From contig JAZQQG010000015.1 in the NCBI GenBank assembly GCA_045628945.1, positions 1 through 64,000 on the forward strand: a stretch of DNA of 64,000 nucleotides, in the 5' to 3' direction. A program made the position numbers and the translations under genes. Position 1 is the first letter of the stretch. Each line of letters begins with the position of its first letter. The notes below the pieces were generated by a model. It saw only the letters and a program-made list of their open reading frames with translations, was not told the DNA's origin and did no database searches. This DNA comes from RGIG4034 sp045628945. GTDB lineage: Bacteria > Bacillota > Clostridia > Lachnospirales > Lachnospiraceae. Shown here piece by piece: positions 48,898 through 57,488 of this stretch.

Positions 48898-51603
48898 ATG
48901 AATTATACAAAACGCGGTATTAAGCGTCAATTACATGAATTGAATTCCACCTCCGAAAAGATGAAGCATTTCGGACTGGTTATGACTCTTAAGATTTTTC
49001 TGGTTGCAATTCTTGCCCTCGGTATCTTCGGCATCTGTGCAGGCTTCGGTCTTCTTCGCGGTGTCCTCTCGGACGTACCCGATGTCGACTTGGATGACCT
49101 GATGCCAAACGGCTATGCCACCATGGTTTACGACAAGGACGGTAACCTGATTCAGAAGCTTGTGGCTGCCGATGCAAACCGTACCTATGTACAGTCCGAG
49201 TTGATTCCTCAGCAATTGAAGAATGCATTCGTTGCCATCGAGGATGCTCGTTTCTACGAGCACAACGGTATCGATATGAAGGGTATTTTCCGTGCAACCT
49301 ACGTCGGAATCACCTCACGTGACTTCTCGCAGGGTGCTTCCACCATCCCGCAGCAGTTGTTAAAAAACAATGTCTTCACCAACTGGATGGAAGAAGATTC
49401 TCTTTTGGACCGTGTGCACCGTAAAATCCAGGAGCAGTACCTCGCAATTGAGATTACCAAGAAATATGATAAGGATACGCTCCTTACCTTATATCTGAAT
49501 ACCATTAACCTGGGTGCCAACACTTTGGGAATTCAGGCCGCATCCATGCGATATTTTGACAAGCCCGTACAGCAGTTAAACCTCTCGGAATGTGCGGTTC
49601 TTGCCGGTATTACGAAGAACCCTTCGAAATACAACCCGATTACCCATCCCAAGGACAACGAGGATCGTCGTGCCAAAGTATTGCGTAAGATGCTTCAGTA
49701 TGGCTACATCACGCAGGAAGAATACGATGAAGCGCTGGCCGACACCGAGGATGTCTATGCACGAATCAAATACAACAACGATACCAGTACCGCTTCTTCC
49801 GTGAACTCCTATTTCGTGGATGCCGTGGTAGAACAGGTTATGGCAGACCTGATTGATGCCGGTTACACCCAGCAGCAGGCCTACAATATCGTCTATGCAA
49901 GTGGTGCAAAGATCTACACCACCATGGACCCCAAGATTCAGGCCATCTGTGATGAGGAGACCTCCAATGAGGCGAATTATCCCTCGAACTCCAAGTGGTA
50001 CCTAAGTGAATTTGCGCTGACGGTTCAGAAAGCGGACGGTTCCCTCAAGAACTATTCCATTCAGATGTTAAAGGCGTATTTCCAGAAAAAGAACGAGAAA
50101 TACAACTTGATTTATAAGACCACCGAAGCGCTGCTCGATGATATTATGAAGTACGAGAACAGCGTATTGGAAGAAGGCGATGAGATTATCGCAGACCGCT
50201 ACACCTACACACCTCAGCCACAGTTATCCATTGTTGTCGAAGATCAGTCGACCGGTTATGTTGTGGCAATGGTCGGCGGTCGCGGTGCCAAAACCGGTTC
50301 CATGACCTTTAACCGTGCAACGAAATCCAAGCGTCAGCCGGGATCCACCTTCAAGGTTGTATCCACCTATGCTCCCGCAATGGATGCCTACGGTATGACA
50401 TTGGCCTCTGTCCAGACCGATGCTCCTTTTACCTATTGGGACGGTACTCCGGTAACCAACTGGTGGAGCGGCGAGACCTATAAGGGTATCTGCTCCGTTC
50501 GTTACGGTATCGAGCAGTCTCTTAATATTATTGCCGTGAAGAACCTGACCGTAATCAGTCCGCAGTTGGGTTATGATTACCTTGAAAAATTCGGTTTTAC
50601 CACCCTGGTAGAATCCGAAAGCATTAACGGTATGATTCACACCGACATTACCCAGTCCTTGGCACTGGGCGGTATTACCCACGGTGTTACGAACCTGGAA
50701 CTAAATGCCGCATATGCCACCATTGCGAATGAAGGTACCTATATTAAGCCGGTGCTCTATACGCAGTTAGTTACTTCCGACGGCGATGTTCTTTTGGACA
50801 ATACCACGCCTGTTACCCGTCAGGTCATCCGCCCTACCACAGCCTACCTGTTGACGCTTGCGATGATGGACGTTGTGACCAAAGGTACCGGTACTGCCGC
50901 ACGCTTTGACAAAAATCAGTCCATTGCCGGTAAGACCGGTACGACCTCAAAGAATGTCGATATCTGGTTTGCCGGATATACGCCGTATTACACCTGCACC
51001 ATCTGGGTTGGTTACGATAACAACGTAAGTATGAACTCCAAGGAAGAGAAAGCCTTCCACAAGGAGACCTGGGCCAAGATTATGGGACGTATTCATGAAG
51101 GACTTCCTTCGAAGGGCTTCAATATTCCCGCCAATATCGTAAAAGAGCAAATCTGTTCTCAGTCCGGTCTGCTTCCCGTTCCCGGCCTGTGTGACGCTTG
51201 CAAGACCTACGAATACTTTGAAAAAGGCACGGAGCCTACGGAACACTGTAATGTACACTTCAAGGGAACGATCTGTCCTGTAGACGACTGTATCGCCTCG
51301 GAATACTGCCCGTTTGGCTATTACGGTATTGCAACAGTAGATCCGCCTCTGCATCCTTCATTAATCCAGGGGGCTACCATTATTCAGGCAGACGGAACCA
51401 TGACCATACCGAATACCACCGGTGTATGCCAGCATACTTATGAGTTCTTCTTACAGCCTCATGCTTACAATTACCTGACCTACCAGTTCATTCATCTCTC
51501 TGAGGAACGCCGTCAGATGGTTGCAGCGGCCCATCCGGATATCAATGAGACCTTAGGGGCCTATGAGTCCATTAACCCCGCTAAGGACGTTCCTACGCCT
51601 TAG
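48898..51603 (+). CDS. Class A penicillin-binding protein (PBP1A type)
   Basis: 901 residues. Short cytoplasmic start, one membrane helix (LKIFLVAILALGIFGICAGFGLL), glycosyltransferase domain (about 70-260; catalytic Glu in AIEDARFYEHNGID, then QGASTIPQQLLKN), and transpeptidase domain (about 430-740) with the nucleophile Ser in QPGSTFKVV, SLN, and GKTGTT. It polymerises and cross-links peptidoglycan. A C-terminal region of about 150 residues carries paired cysteines (CDACKTYEYFE; CPVDDCIASEYC) that could form disulfides or bind metal; such a Cys-rich tail is not part of the core PBP1A fold. Terminator at 51634. Confidence 0.95.
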   Translation: MNYTKRGIKRQLHELNSTSEKMKHFGLVMTLKIFLVAILALGIFGICAGFGLLRGVLSDVPDVDLDDLMPNGYATMVYDKDGNLIQKLVAADANRTYVQSELIPQQLKNAFVAIEDARFYEHNGIDMKGIFRATYVGITSRDFSQGASTIPQQLLKNNVFTNWMEEDSLLDRVHRKIQEQYLAIEITKKYDKDTLLTLYLNTINLGANTLGIQAASMRYFDKPVQQLNLSECAVLAGITKNPSKYNPITHPKDNEDRRAKVLRKMLQYGYITQEEYDEALADTEDVYARIKYNNDTSTASSVNSYFVDAVVEQVMADLIDAGYTQQQAYNIVYASGAKIYTTMDPKIQAICDEETSNEANYPSNSKWYLSEFALTVQKADGSLKNYSIQMLKAYFQKKNEKYNLIYKTTEALLDDIMKYENSVLEEGDEIIADRYTYTPQPQLSIVVEDQSTGYVVAMVGGRGAKTGSMTFNRATKSKRQPGSTFKVVSTYAPAMDAYGMTLASVQTDAPFTYWDGTPVTNWWSGETYKGICSVRYGIEQSLNIIAVKNLTVISPQLGYDYLEKFGFTTLVESESINGMIHTDITQSLALGGITHGVTNLELNAAYATIANEGTYIKPVLYTQLVTSDGDVLLDNTTPVTRQVIRPTTAYLLTLAMMDVVTKGTGTAARFDKNQSIAGKTGTTSKNVDIWFAGYTPYYTCTIWVGYDNNVSMNSKEEKAFHKETWAKIMGRIHEGLPSKGFNIPANIVKEQICSQSGLLPVPGLCDACKTYEYFEKGTEPTEHCNVHFKGTICPVDDCIASEYCPFGYYGIATVDPPLHPSLIQGATIIQADGTMTIPNTTGVCQHTYEFFLQPHAYNYLTYQFIHLSEERRQMVAAAHPDINETLGAYESINPAKDVPTP

Positions 51604-51633
51604 CAATAGCACAGATATCTCCACATAAAACAA

Positions 51634-51660
51634 GCCCGACTCCTTCGAGTCGGGCCTTTT
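51634..51660 (+). terminator. Terminator of the PBP gene
   Basis: GCCCGACTC / GAGTCGGGC with a CTTC tetraloop, followed by CTTTT. Confidence 0.9.
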
Positions 51661-51687
51661 CATACTTGTTATTCTACTGCAATCTTG

Positions 51688-52173
51688 TTATTCTTCTGTA
51701 ATCTCTACCACCTTCACATACTTCGAAGAAACATATGCCTCTTCTCCGTTGTACAGGATGATAATCCATTTATCGTTGTACTCGCCAACATATTCGTACT
51801 GGTCATTTCCCTCAATCTGACCTAAGATGGTCTTCTTGGAAGAGCTGTCCGGAGTGGAACGAATATTTACATTCTCACCGGGATCACGAAGCATAACCAC
51901 TTGCTTGGGTTCCTCAGGAACCACATCCACGTCGGTATTGTCGCCTCCGTCATTTTCTTCGCCCTGACCTTCCATATCCTCCGGAGTATTCGCATTCTCA
52001 TCCGCGGAGGTATCCTGTTTACCGGGATCTACGCTCTGCTCCTGCTTCTTGTCATCCGTCACAGCCTTCTTCGGCTTCGGTCTTCCGGCCAGTTTAATCG
52101 CCAACACAATCACAGTCAGTGCAAGACATCCCATGAAAATGTAGAGAATCAGATTCACTTTGTTTTTCGTCAT
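51688..52173 (-). CDS. Membrane-anchored SH3-domain protein
   Basis: 161 residues from ATG 52173 (GGAAAGGAAA upstream). N-terminal helix (LILYIFMGCLALTVIVLAIKL), a long charged, disordered linker rich in Asp, Glu and Asn (about 35-95), then a bacterial SH3 domain (about 100-155; GENVNIRSTPDSSSKKTILGQI, WIIILYNGEEAYVSSKYVKVV). SH3b domains bind cell-wall peptide; a wall-sensing or anchoring role is inferred. Next to the PBP gene, convergent. Confidence 0.85.
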   Translation of the reverse strand: MTKNKVNLILYIFMGCLALTVIVLAIKLAGRPKPKKAVTDDKKQEQSVDPGKQDTSADENANTPEDMEGQGEENDGGDNTDVDVVPEEPKQVVMLRDPGENVNIRSTPDSSSKKTILGQIEGNDQYEYVGEYNDKWIIILYNGEEAYVSSKYVKVVEITEE

Positions 52174-52308
52174 CCGTTTCCTTTCCGAAACAAGCTGTCG
52201 CCCGCTTCTACCGCCAATGAATTGCATCATCTTCTCATCAAATGAATTGATAATATTATACTACAAATCTTCGTGACAAGCAATTCTTACGGTGAAACAA
52301 TACTACAC

Positions 52309-54819
52309 TTATTCCGAACGAAGTGCCTCTACCGGATTGCGCTTTGAAGCAAATCTTGCCGGAATCAGGCCTGCGATGAAGGTTAAGAACATACTGATTA
52401 ATACCAGGATAATCGCACCGCCCACAGGAAGCACCGCAATATTGTGAATATCGCTTAACTTGTAAATAATTGCATTAATCGGAATCAGAAGGATCAAGGT
52501 AATACCGATACCGATTGCACCCGCCACGAAACCGACAATCATGGTCTCTGCATTGAATACACGAGAAATATCACGCTTCGAAGCACCGATTGCACGTAAG
52601 ATACCGATTTCCTTCGTTCTCTCCAGTACCGAGATGTAGGTAATAATACCGATCATAATGGAGGAAACAATCAGAGAGATTGCAACGAAGGCCATTAACG
52701 CGTAACTGATGACATTCACAATCGTGGTTACGGAGCTCATCAGAAGTCCTACCATATCCGTGTAGGTGATTTCTTCCTTGCCCTCTTCTTTTAACTTCTT
52801 GTTGTAATCCTTGATTAACTTAATAATACTGTCCTTCGAATCAAAGCTGCTCGGATAGATACTGATTGCAGTCGGCTTATCCAGGTCCACAATACCGATT
52901 CGTCCTGCGACAACGTCATAGGTATCCATGAGATCCATGTTGGTGAAGGGCGCGCCGGTCAAAACATTCATGGTCGGATCTGCGCACTGCTCCTTGGCAA
53001 TATCACTGGCATTGACTGCATTGATTACATAGTCCGTCAGAGCTCTCGTATAACCGATTGCACCTCCGATGGAGGAAGCTACCGCATCTTCATTCGGACG
53101 AACAACACCGACAATCTTAAGGGTAACACCGTCATCCACCAGTGCCTTCAGAGCCTCCGGATTCTGGCTCTTATCTACCCAGATTCCGTTCTCCTTGGAG
53201 TAGAAATCACTGTTCAGCACTAACTTATAGGTCGTGTTCAGAATTTCCTCGTAGGTATACTTCGTTGCCTCAGTCTTCGGCTCGATTTCTCCGCCGGTCA
53301 TGATAGTCATCATCATCTGCTGAAGCTCCGCAACATCCATTAATCCAAGAGAATAGAGTACATAGTCACTTAATTCATTGTTCTCATCGACTACCAGTAC
53401 CATCTCATCATAATTCACCGGCCACTTACCGGACAAAAGATCATACTGCGAAGCCAACAGCTCCGGATTCTCCATAAGCTGCGTCCAAATAGAATAGCTC
53501 ATCATGGACATCATGCCGCCACGGCCGGAGTTTTCCCCATATCCCATGGAACCGAACAGATCCGCCGGGAATACCTGCTGAACGCCCTTGGAGGTATCGG
53601 AAGCAAAGATATTCAACTGAATATCATAGGAATACTTAATATCATTCACATAGGAATCAAAAGGATGCTCCTCCGACTCAATGTACTTCTTGAAGGATTC
53701 CAGATCGTTGGACTTCACCTGCTGTGTCATAAGCTGCATCATATTCACCATGATGTCTGCAGAATAAACAGCATCTTTGTCGTGTTCCTTCTTATTCTTG
53801 GAGTCTCCCATCATGGCAGACATCATTTCGGACATATCCACGGTCTCACTACGAATCGTAAGCGGATAGGAAGATAAGGTATCGCTCTCAACACGTTCAA
53901 TATAATCATTCACACCGCTGGATACCGACAGAATCAAGGCAATACCGATAATACCGATACTACCGGCAAAGGCCGTCAGAATGGTACGCCCCTTCTTCGT
54001 CATCAGGTTATTTAAAGACAATCCCAAGGCGGTAAAGAAGGACATGGAGGTTCTCTTCTTTTTTCCCTTATTCGTCTGCTTAATCTCACCCTTCTGAATG
54101 CGCTCGCGGAATTCATGAAGGTCGATGGCCGCCTCTTCCTCCTTATAAGGATTCGTATCGTCTACCACCTTACCATCCTTAATCGTGATGATACGGTTCG
54201 CATATTCATGTGCCAATTCCGGGTTATGCGTAACCATGATGACCAGACGGTCCTTCGCTACTTCCTTCAGGATGTCCATAATCATAACACTGGTCTCGGA
54301 ATCCAACGCACCGGTAGGCTCATCCGCAAGAAGAATCTCCGGATCATTAATGAGCGCACGGGCAATTGCCACACGCTGCATCTGACCGCCGGACATCTGA
54401 TTCGGCTTCTTATGTGCCTGTTCTTTTAATCCGACCTTCTCAAGTACGTCTAAAGCACGCTTACGGCGCTCTGCCTTCGATACACCGGACAGTGTCAGTG
54501 CCAACTCAACATTGGCCAAAACCGTCTGATGCGGAATCAGATTGTAGCTTTGGAACACGAAGCCAACCGAATGGTTACGATAGGTATCCCAGTCTCTTGC
54601 CTTGTACTTCTTGGTCGATTTCCCATTGATCTGAAGATCTCCGGTATCGTACTGGTCCAGACCACCCACGATATTTAAGAGGGTCGTCTTACCGGAACCG
54701 CTGGGGCCAAGTACTGCAGCAAATTCACAGTTACGAAAAGACACGCTGACTCCGTCCAGAGCATGCTGCACGAAATCGCCGGTCTTATAAGTCTTGGTAA
54801 TCTCACTTAACTGAAGCAT
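52309..54819 (-). CDS. Fused ABC ATPase-FtsX permease
   Basis: 836 residues. Residues 1-230 are a LolD/MacB-type ATPase: Walker A GPSGSGKTT, signature MSGGQMQRVAIARAL, Walker B ILLADEPTGALDSETS, H-loop VTHNPE. From about 265 on it is a permease: helix 1 (ILTAFAGSIGIIGIALILSV), a large extracytoplasmic domain (about 300-690), then three FtsX helices (YALMAFVAISLIVSSIMIGIITYI; FVAGAIGIGITLILLIPI; GGAIILVLISMFLTFIAGLI). The fusion order ATPase-permease is that of MacB, and the protein would work as a dimer. The substrate is unknown. Transcribed alone. Confidence 0.92.
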   Translation of the reverse strand: MLQLSEITKTYKTGDFVQHALDGVSVSFRNCEFAAVLGPSGSGKTTLLNIVGGLDQYDTGDLQINGKSTKKYKARDWDTYRNHSVGFVFQSYNLIPHQTVLANVELALTLSGVSKAERRKRALDVLEKVGLKEQAHKKPNQMSGGQMQRVAIARALINDPEILLADEPTGALDSETSVMIMDILKEVAKDRLVIMVTHNPELAHEYANRIITIKDGKVVDDTNPYKEEEAAIDLHEFRERIQKGEIKQTNKGKKKRTSMSFFTALGLSLNNLMTKKGRTILTAFAGSIGIIGIALILSVSSGVNDYIERVESDTLSSYPLTIRSETVDMSEMMSAMMGDSKNKKEHDKDAVYSADIMVNMMQLMTQQVKSNDLESFKKYIESEEHPFDSYVNDIKYSYDIQLNIFASDTSKGVQQVFPADLFGSMGYGENSGRGGMMSMMSYSIWTQLMENPELLASQYDLLSGKWPVNYDEMVLVVDENNELSDYVLYSLGLMDVAELQQMMMTIMTGGEIEPKTEATKYTYEEILNTTYKLVLNSDFYSKENGIWVDKSQNPEALKALVDDGVTLKIVGVVRPNEDAVASSIGGAIGYTRALTDYVINAVNASDIAKEQCADPTMNVLTGAPFTNMDLMDTYDVVAGRIGIVDLDKPTAISIYPSSFDSKDSIIKLIKDYNKKLKEEGKEEITYTDMVGLLMSSVTTIVNVISYALMAFVAISLIVSSIMIGIITYISVLERTKEIGILRAIGASKRDISRVFNAETMIVGFVAGAIGIGITLILLIPINAIIYKLSDIHNIAVLPVGGAIILVLISMFLTFIAGLIPARFASKRNPVEALRSE

Positions 54820-54905
54820 TCCATTCTCCGTTCCCGACTTCCATGAGTCGTATCCGCATAAAGCGGTGTCTTACTGCATTGCAGGAGTATCCTCCCACTT
54901 ATAGC

Positions 54906-54911
54906 ATTATA
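54906..54911 (-). promoter_or_regulatory. Possible -10 of the ABC fusion gene
   Basis: TATAAT on the minus strand, 87 bp before the start; only a weak TTAGTA fits at -35 (18-bp spacer). GGAGTAT and ATACTCC flank the start region as an inverted repeat. Confidence 0.35.
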
Positions 54912-54947
54912 CTCCCGCGATGTCGGATTTACTAATTAAAAAAGTAT

Positions 54948-54994
54948 AAAAAAGGGACATCAAAAGACGCCTTTCGACGTTTTTTGACATCCCC
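54948..54994 (-). terminator. Terminator of the infC-rpmI-rplT operon
   Basis: GGGATGTCAAAA pairs with TTTTGATGTCCC around an imperfect inner stem (ACGTCG / GCGTC), followed by TTTTTTAT on the minus strand, 26 bp after rplT. Confidence 0.8.
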
Positions 54995-55019
54995 CACAGA
55001 TTCTTGTTTACGTGAACAA

Positions 55020-55376
55020 TTAAGCGATCTTGGACTTGGCAAGCTCAGCTAAGGTCTTGAAGCCTTCTGCATCTGCTACTGCCATCTCAGCAAGCATCTT
55101 TCTGTTCATGTCAACGCCTGCAAGCTTAAGACCATACATAAACTTGCTGTAGGACAGACCGTTCATACGAGCTGCTGCGTTGATACGAGCAATCCATAAC
55201 TGTCTGAACTGACGCTTCTTCTCTTTTCTACCTGCGTAAGAGGAAGTAAGAGCTCTCATTACAGACTGCTTAGCTACTCTGTACTGCTTGGAACGTGCTC
55301 CTCTGTATCCCTTTGCAAGCTTTAATACTCTATTGTGCTTCTTCTTTGCGTTTAAACCGCCTTTAATTCTTGCCAT
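55020..55376 (-). CDS. rplT: Ribosomal protein L20
   Basis: 118 residues, the standard length. MARIKGGLNAKKKHNRVLKL, AKGYRGARSKQYRVAKQSVM and RQLWIARINAAARMNGLSYS are diagnostic. Binds 23S rRNA early in 50S assembly and represses its own operon through the infC leader in Firmicutes. Third gene of infC-rpmI-rplT. Confidence 0.98.
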   Translation of the reverse strand: MARIKGGLNAKKKHNRVLKLAKGYRGARSKQYRVAKQSVMRALTSSYAGRKEKKRQFRQLWIARINAAARMNGLSYSKFMYGLKLAGVDMNRKMLAEMAVADAEGFKTLAELAKSKIA

Positions 55377-55396
55377 TTTAAGTCTTCCTCCTCACC

Positions 55397-55594
55397 TTAG
55401 ATATAGGGTAAAATCTTCTTCATGTTCTTAACATTCGTTGCATCAACCATAGCGGGCTTTCTAAGATTTCTCTTAGTCTTAGCAGACTTCTTGGTAAGAA
55501 TATGTCTCTTGTAAGCCTTATTTCTCTTAAGCTTACCGGTACCGGTTAACTTGAAACGTTTTGCAGCTGCTCTGCTGGTCTTCATCTTGGGCAT
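55397..55594 (-). CDS. rpmI: Ribosomal protein L35
   Basis: 65 residues. MPKMKTSRAAAKRFKLTGTG and HILTKKSAKTKRNLRKPAMV are diagnostic. A small, very basic component of the 50S subunit. It lies 20 bp before rplT and 31 bp after infC. Confidence 0.98.
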   Translation of the reverse strand: MPKMKTSRAAAKRFKLTGTGKLKRNKAYKRHILTKKSAKTKRNLRKPAMVDATNVKNMKKILPYI

Positions 55595-55625
55595 TGTAAT
55601 ATCCTCCTAAATTAGATTCTAAAAA

Positions 55626-56138
55626 TTAATTCTTCTTCTCGGACAGGAACATCGTCATGCTCTTGCCTTCCACCTTGGGTGCCTTCTCAACAACACATAC
55701 ATCGGCAAGTGCCTCAGCGAAGTCATCCAGGATATGCTTACTGGTAGCCATATGAGCCATCTCACGACCTCTGAATCGTAAGGTAACCTTCACTCTGTCT
55801 CCCTTGGTAAGGAACTTCTTAGCGGCATTAATCTTGGTGTTCAGGTCGTTCGTATCGATGTTGGGACTCAAACGAATCTCCTTCACTTCTACGGTCTTCT
55901 GCTTCTTCTTGGCTTCCTTCTCGCGGCGAAGCTGCTCATACTTGAACTTACCGGAATCAACGATTCTACACACAGGGGGATTTGCATTGGCTGCAATCTC
56001 AACCAGATCAACTCCGGCCTCCTCTGCAAGTCTCATCGCTTCCTGAATCGGCATAACGCCCAACTGCTCGTTATTGGTACCGATTACACGTACCTCCTTG
56101 GCACGAATCATTCCATTGATTACTAAATCGCTAATAAT
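55626..56138 (-). CDS. infC: Translation initiation factor IF-3 (AUU start)
   Basis: About 170 residues. No usable ATG, GTG or TTG is in place: the only in-frame ATG (56153) lies before the Shine-Dalgarno GGAGG. After that site comes ATC-ATT-ATT-AGC, and family alignment (M-I-S-D/K, then VIN and IRAKEVRVIG) points to the ATT at 56138; the ATT at 56135 has better spacing. AUU is the well-known infC start that lets IF-3 repress its own translation. N domain with VCRIVDSGKFKYEQ at its end, basic linker KEAKKKQK, and C domain (EIRLSPNIDTNDL, VTLRFRGREMAH). It discriminates the start codon and keeps subunits apart. Confidence 0.93.
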   Translation of the reverse strand: MISDLVINGMIRAKEVRVIGTNNEQLGVMPIQEAMRLAEEAGVDLVEIAANANPPVCRIVDSGKFKYEQLRREKEAKKKQKTVEVKEIRLSPNIDTNDLNTKINAAKKFLTKGDRVKVTLRFRGREMAHMATSKHILDDFAEALADVCVVEKAPKVEGKSMTMFLSEKKN

Positions 56139-56300
56139 GATACCTCCATGCATTACGCATAAAAAAAGTGGATAGCATAACTATCCACGTCATCAATCTC
56201 TTCCCAGATTCCTCTGTAAAAAAAGAAATATGAACGCCTGTCAGCCCGATTGCCACAGGGTGAGAGTGGATACTCTGCTTGGTTGTAGTGCTTTCACACC
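56139..56300 (-). ncRNA. infC-rpmI-rplT leader (probable L20-responsive)
   Basis: About 160 nt of leader between promoter and infC. It contains paired segments (TATCCACTCTCACCCTGTGG region) and ends in the intrinsic terminator GTGGATAG / CTATCCAC plus seven T (56160-56188). Its position and terminator match the leader by which L20 controls this operon in Bacillus. The assignment to that family was made by eye. Confidence 0.65.
56160..56188 (-). terminator. Leader attenuator terminator before infC
   Basis: GTGGATAG / CTATCCAC with a 5-nt loop and TTTTTTT, placed between the operon promoter and infC, so read-through must be regulated. Confidence 0.85.
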
Positions 56301-56306
56301 TCAGAT

Positions 56307-56335
56307 ACTATAGCACATGGGCCGGGCCCTGTCAA
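56307..56335 (-). promoter_or_regulatory. Promoter of infC-rpmI-rplT
   Basis: TTGACA (56330-56335), a 17-bp spacer and TATAGT (56307-56312). Confidence 0.85.
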
Positions 56336-56367
56336 CACACTTTCCACAAAAAAGTATGGTCCCCGAC

Positions 56368-57309
56368 TCAATGTTCTTTTAACGCCTCCCCTTCCCTGGT
56401 TACGCGGTACAGATCCATCTCAAAGTCCTGACGATTTTTCTGGTAGATGGTCTTAAGAATTAATCCGGAGAAGAAGGACTGAATTGCCGCCAACACAACG
56501 AAACCGCAGGTAATTAAGGTCGGGAATTTCTCCACCAGACCGGTATGAACGTAATCGATGGCAACCGGGATGAAGAATCCGGTGGCCAGCAGCATCAGAA
56601 GAACCGCAATCAGGCCAAAGAAACGCATCGGTCGGTAGGTACGAAACAGGCGAATGATGGTATTTAACACCCGAAGGCCGTCCGAATACGTATTAAGCTT
56701 CGATTCGCTTCCCTGGGGACGATCCCGGTATTCAATGACCACATTCTCCACAAACATATTCTTATCAATGGCATGAATGCTCATCTCGGTCTCGATCTCG
56801 AAGCCCCTGGACAATACCGGAAAGGTCTTCACAAACCGATAGGAAAAAGCCCGATATCCGGTCATAATATCCTTGATGTCGTTTTTGAATAAGGTATTGA
56901 TGCTCCAGCGAACCACCGAATTGCCAAAGTTATGGAAGCGGCGCTTGTTTTCTTCAAAGTAGGTGGAGGAAAGACGGTCCCCGACCACCATATCCGCATG
57001 GCGAAGCAAAACCTTGTCCACCATTTCCCGCGCTTGATCGGCCGGATAGGTATCGTCACCGTCGACCATAATGTAACACTCCGCATCGATCTCCGCAAAC
57101 ATCCGGCGAATCACATTTCCTTTTCCCTGCTGATACTCATAGCGAACCGCTGCCCCTGCCTCACGGGCAATCGCATCGGTTCCGTCAGTGGAATTATTGT
57201 CATATACATAGATTGCAGCTTCCGGTAAGGCTTGTTTGAAATCCCCCACTACCTTCGCAATCGTTTTGGACTCATTATAACAAGGAATCAATACAGCAAT
57301 CTTATCCAT
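56368..57309 (-). CDS. Family 2 glycosyltransferase, DPM1/GtrB-like
   Basis: 313 residues from ATG 57309. GT-A domain in 1-225: IAVLIPCYNESKTI, YVYDNNSTDGT, the metal-binding YIMVDGDDTYPAD (D-x-D region), and IMTGYRAFSYRF. Two C-terminal membrane helices follow (FGLIAVLLMLLATGFFIPVAI; LITCGFVVLAAIQSFFSGLIL). This layout is that of polyprenyl-phosphate glycosyltransferases that load a sugar on a lipid carrier for use outside the membrane. Sugar and acceptor unknown. Divergent from the DUF6020 membrane protein gene, which may use such a carrier (inference). Confidence 0.9.
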   Translation of the reverse strand: MDKIAVLIPCYNESKTIAKVVGDFKQALPEAAIYVYDNNSTDGTDAIAREAGAAVRYEYQQGKGNVIRRMFAEIDAECYIMVDGDDTYPADQAREMVDKVLLRHADMVVGDRLSSTYFEENKRRFHNFGNSVVRWSINTLFKNDIKDIMTGYRAFSYRFVKTFPVLSRGFEIETEMSIHAIDKNMFVENVVIEYRDRPQGSESKLNTYSDGLRVLNTIIRLFRTYRPMRFFGLIAVLLMLLATGFFIPVAIDYVHTGLVEKFPTLITCGFVVLAAIQSFFSGLILKTIYQKNRQDFEMDLYRVTREGEALKEH

Positions 57310-57365
57310 TACCGTCTCCGTTCTGCCCATTCTTTTTTGTCAAAAAAACAAGTTCTCTACCACTG

Positions 57366-57394
57366 ATTATATAGCAATTGCACGTCGGACTCAA
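57366..57394 (-). promoter_or_regulatory. Promoter of the glycosyltransferase gene
   Basis: TTGAGT (57389-57394), a 17-bp spacer and TATAAT (57366-57371). It is back to back with the DUF6020 promoter at 57405. Confidence 0.7.
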
Positions 57395-57404
57395 CCATAC
57401 AATC

Positions 57405-57433
57405 TTGAGGAATGCACTTTCTCATGGTATCAT
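57405..57433 (+). promoter_or_regulatory. Promoter of the DUF6020 gene
   Basis: TTGAGG (57405-57410), a 17-bp spacer and TATCAT (57428-57433). Confidence 0.6.
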
Positions 57434-57488
57434 AGATTACAATAGCGGTGTATCCGACACCGTCACAAATCACAAAGGGGATCCCGAC

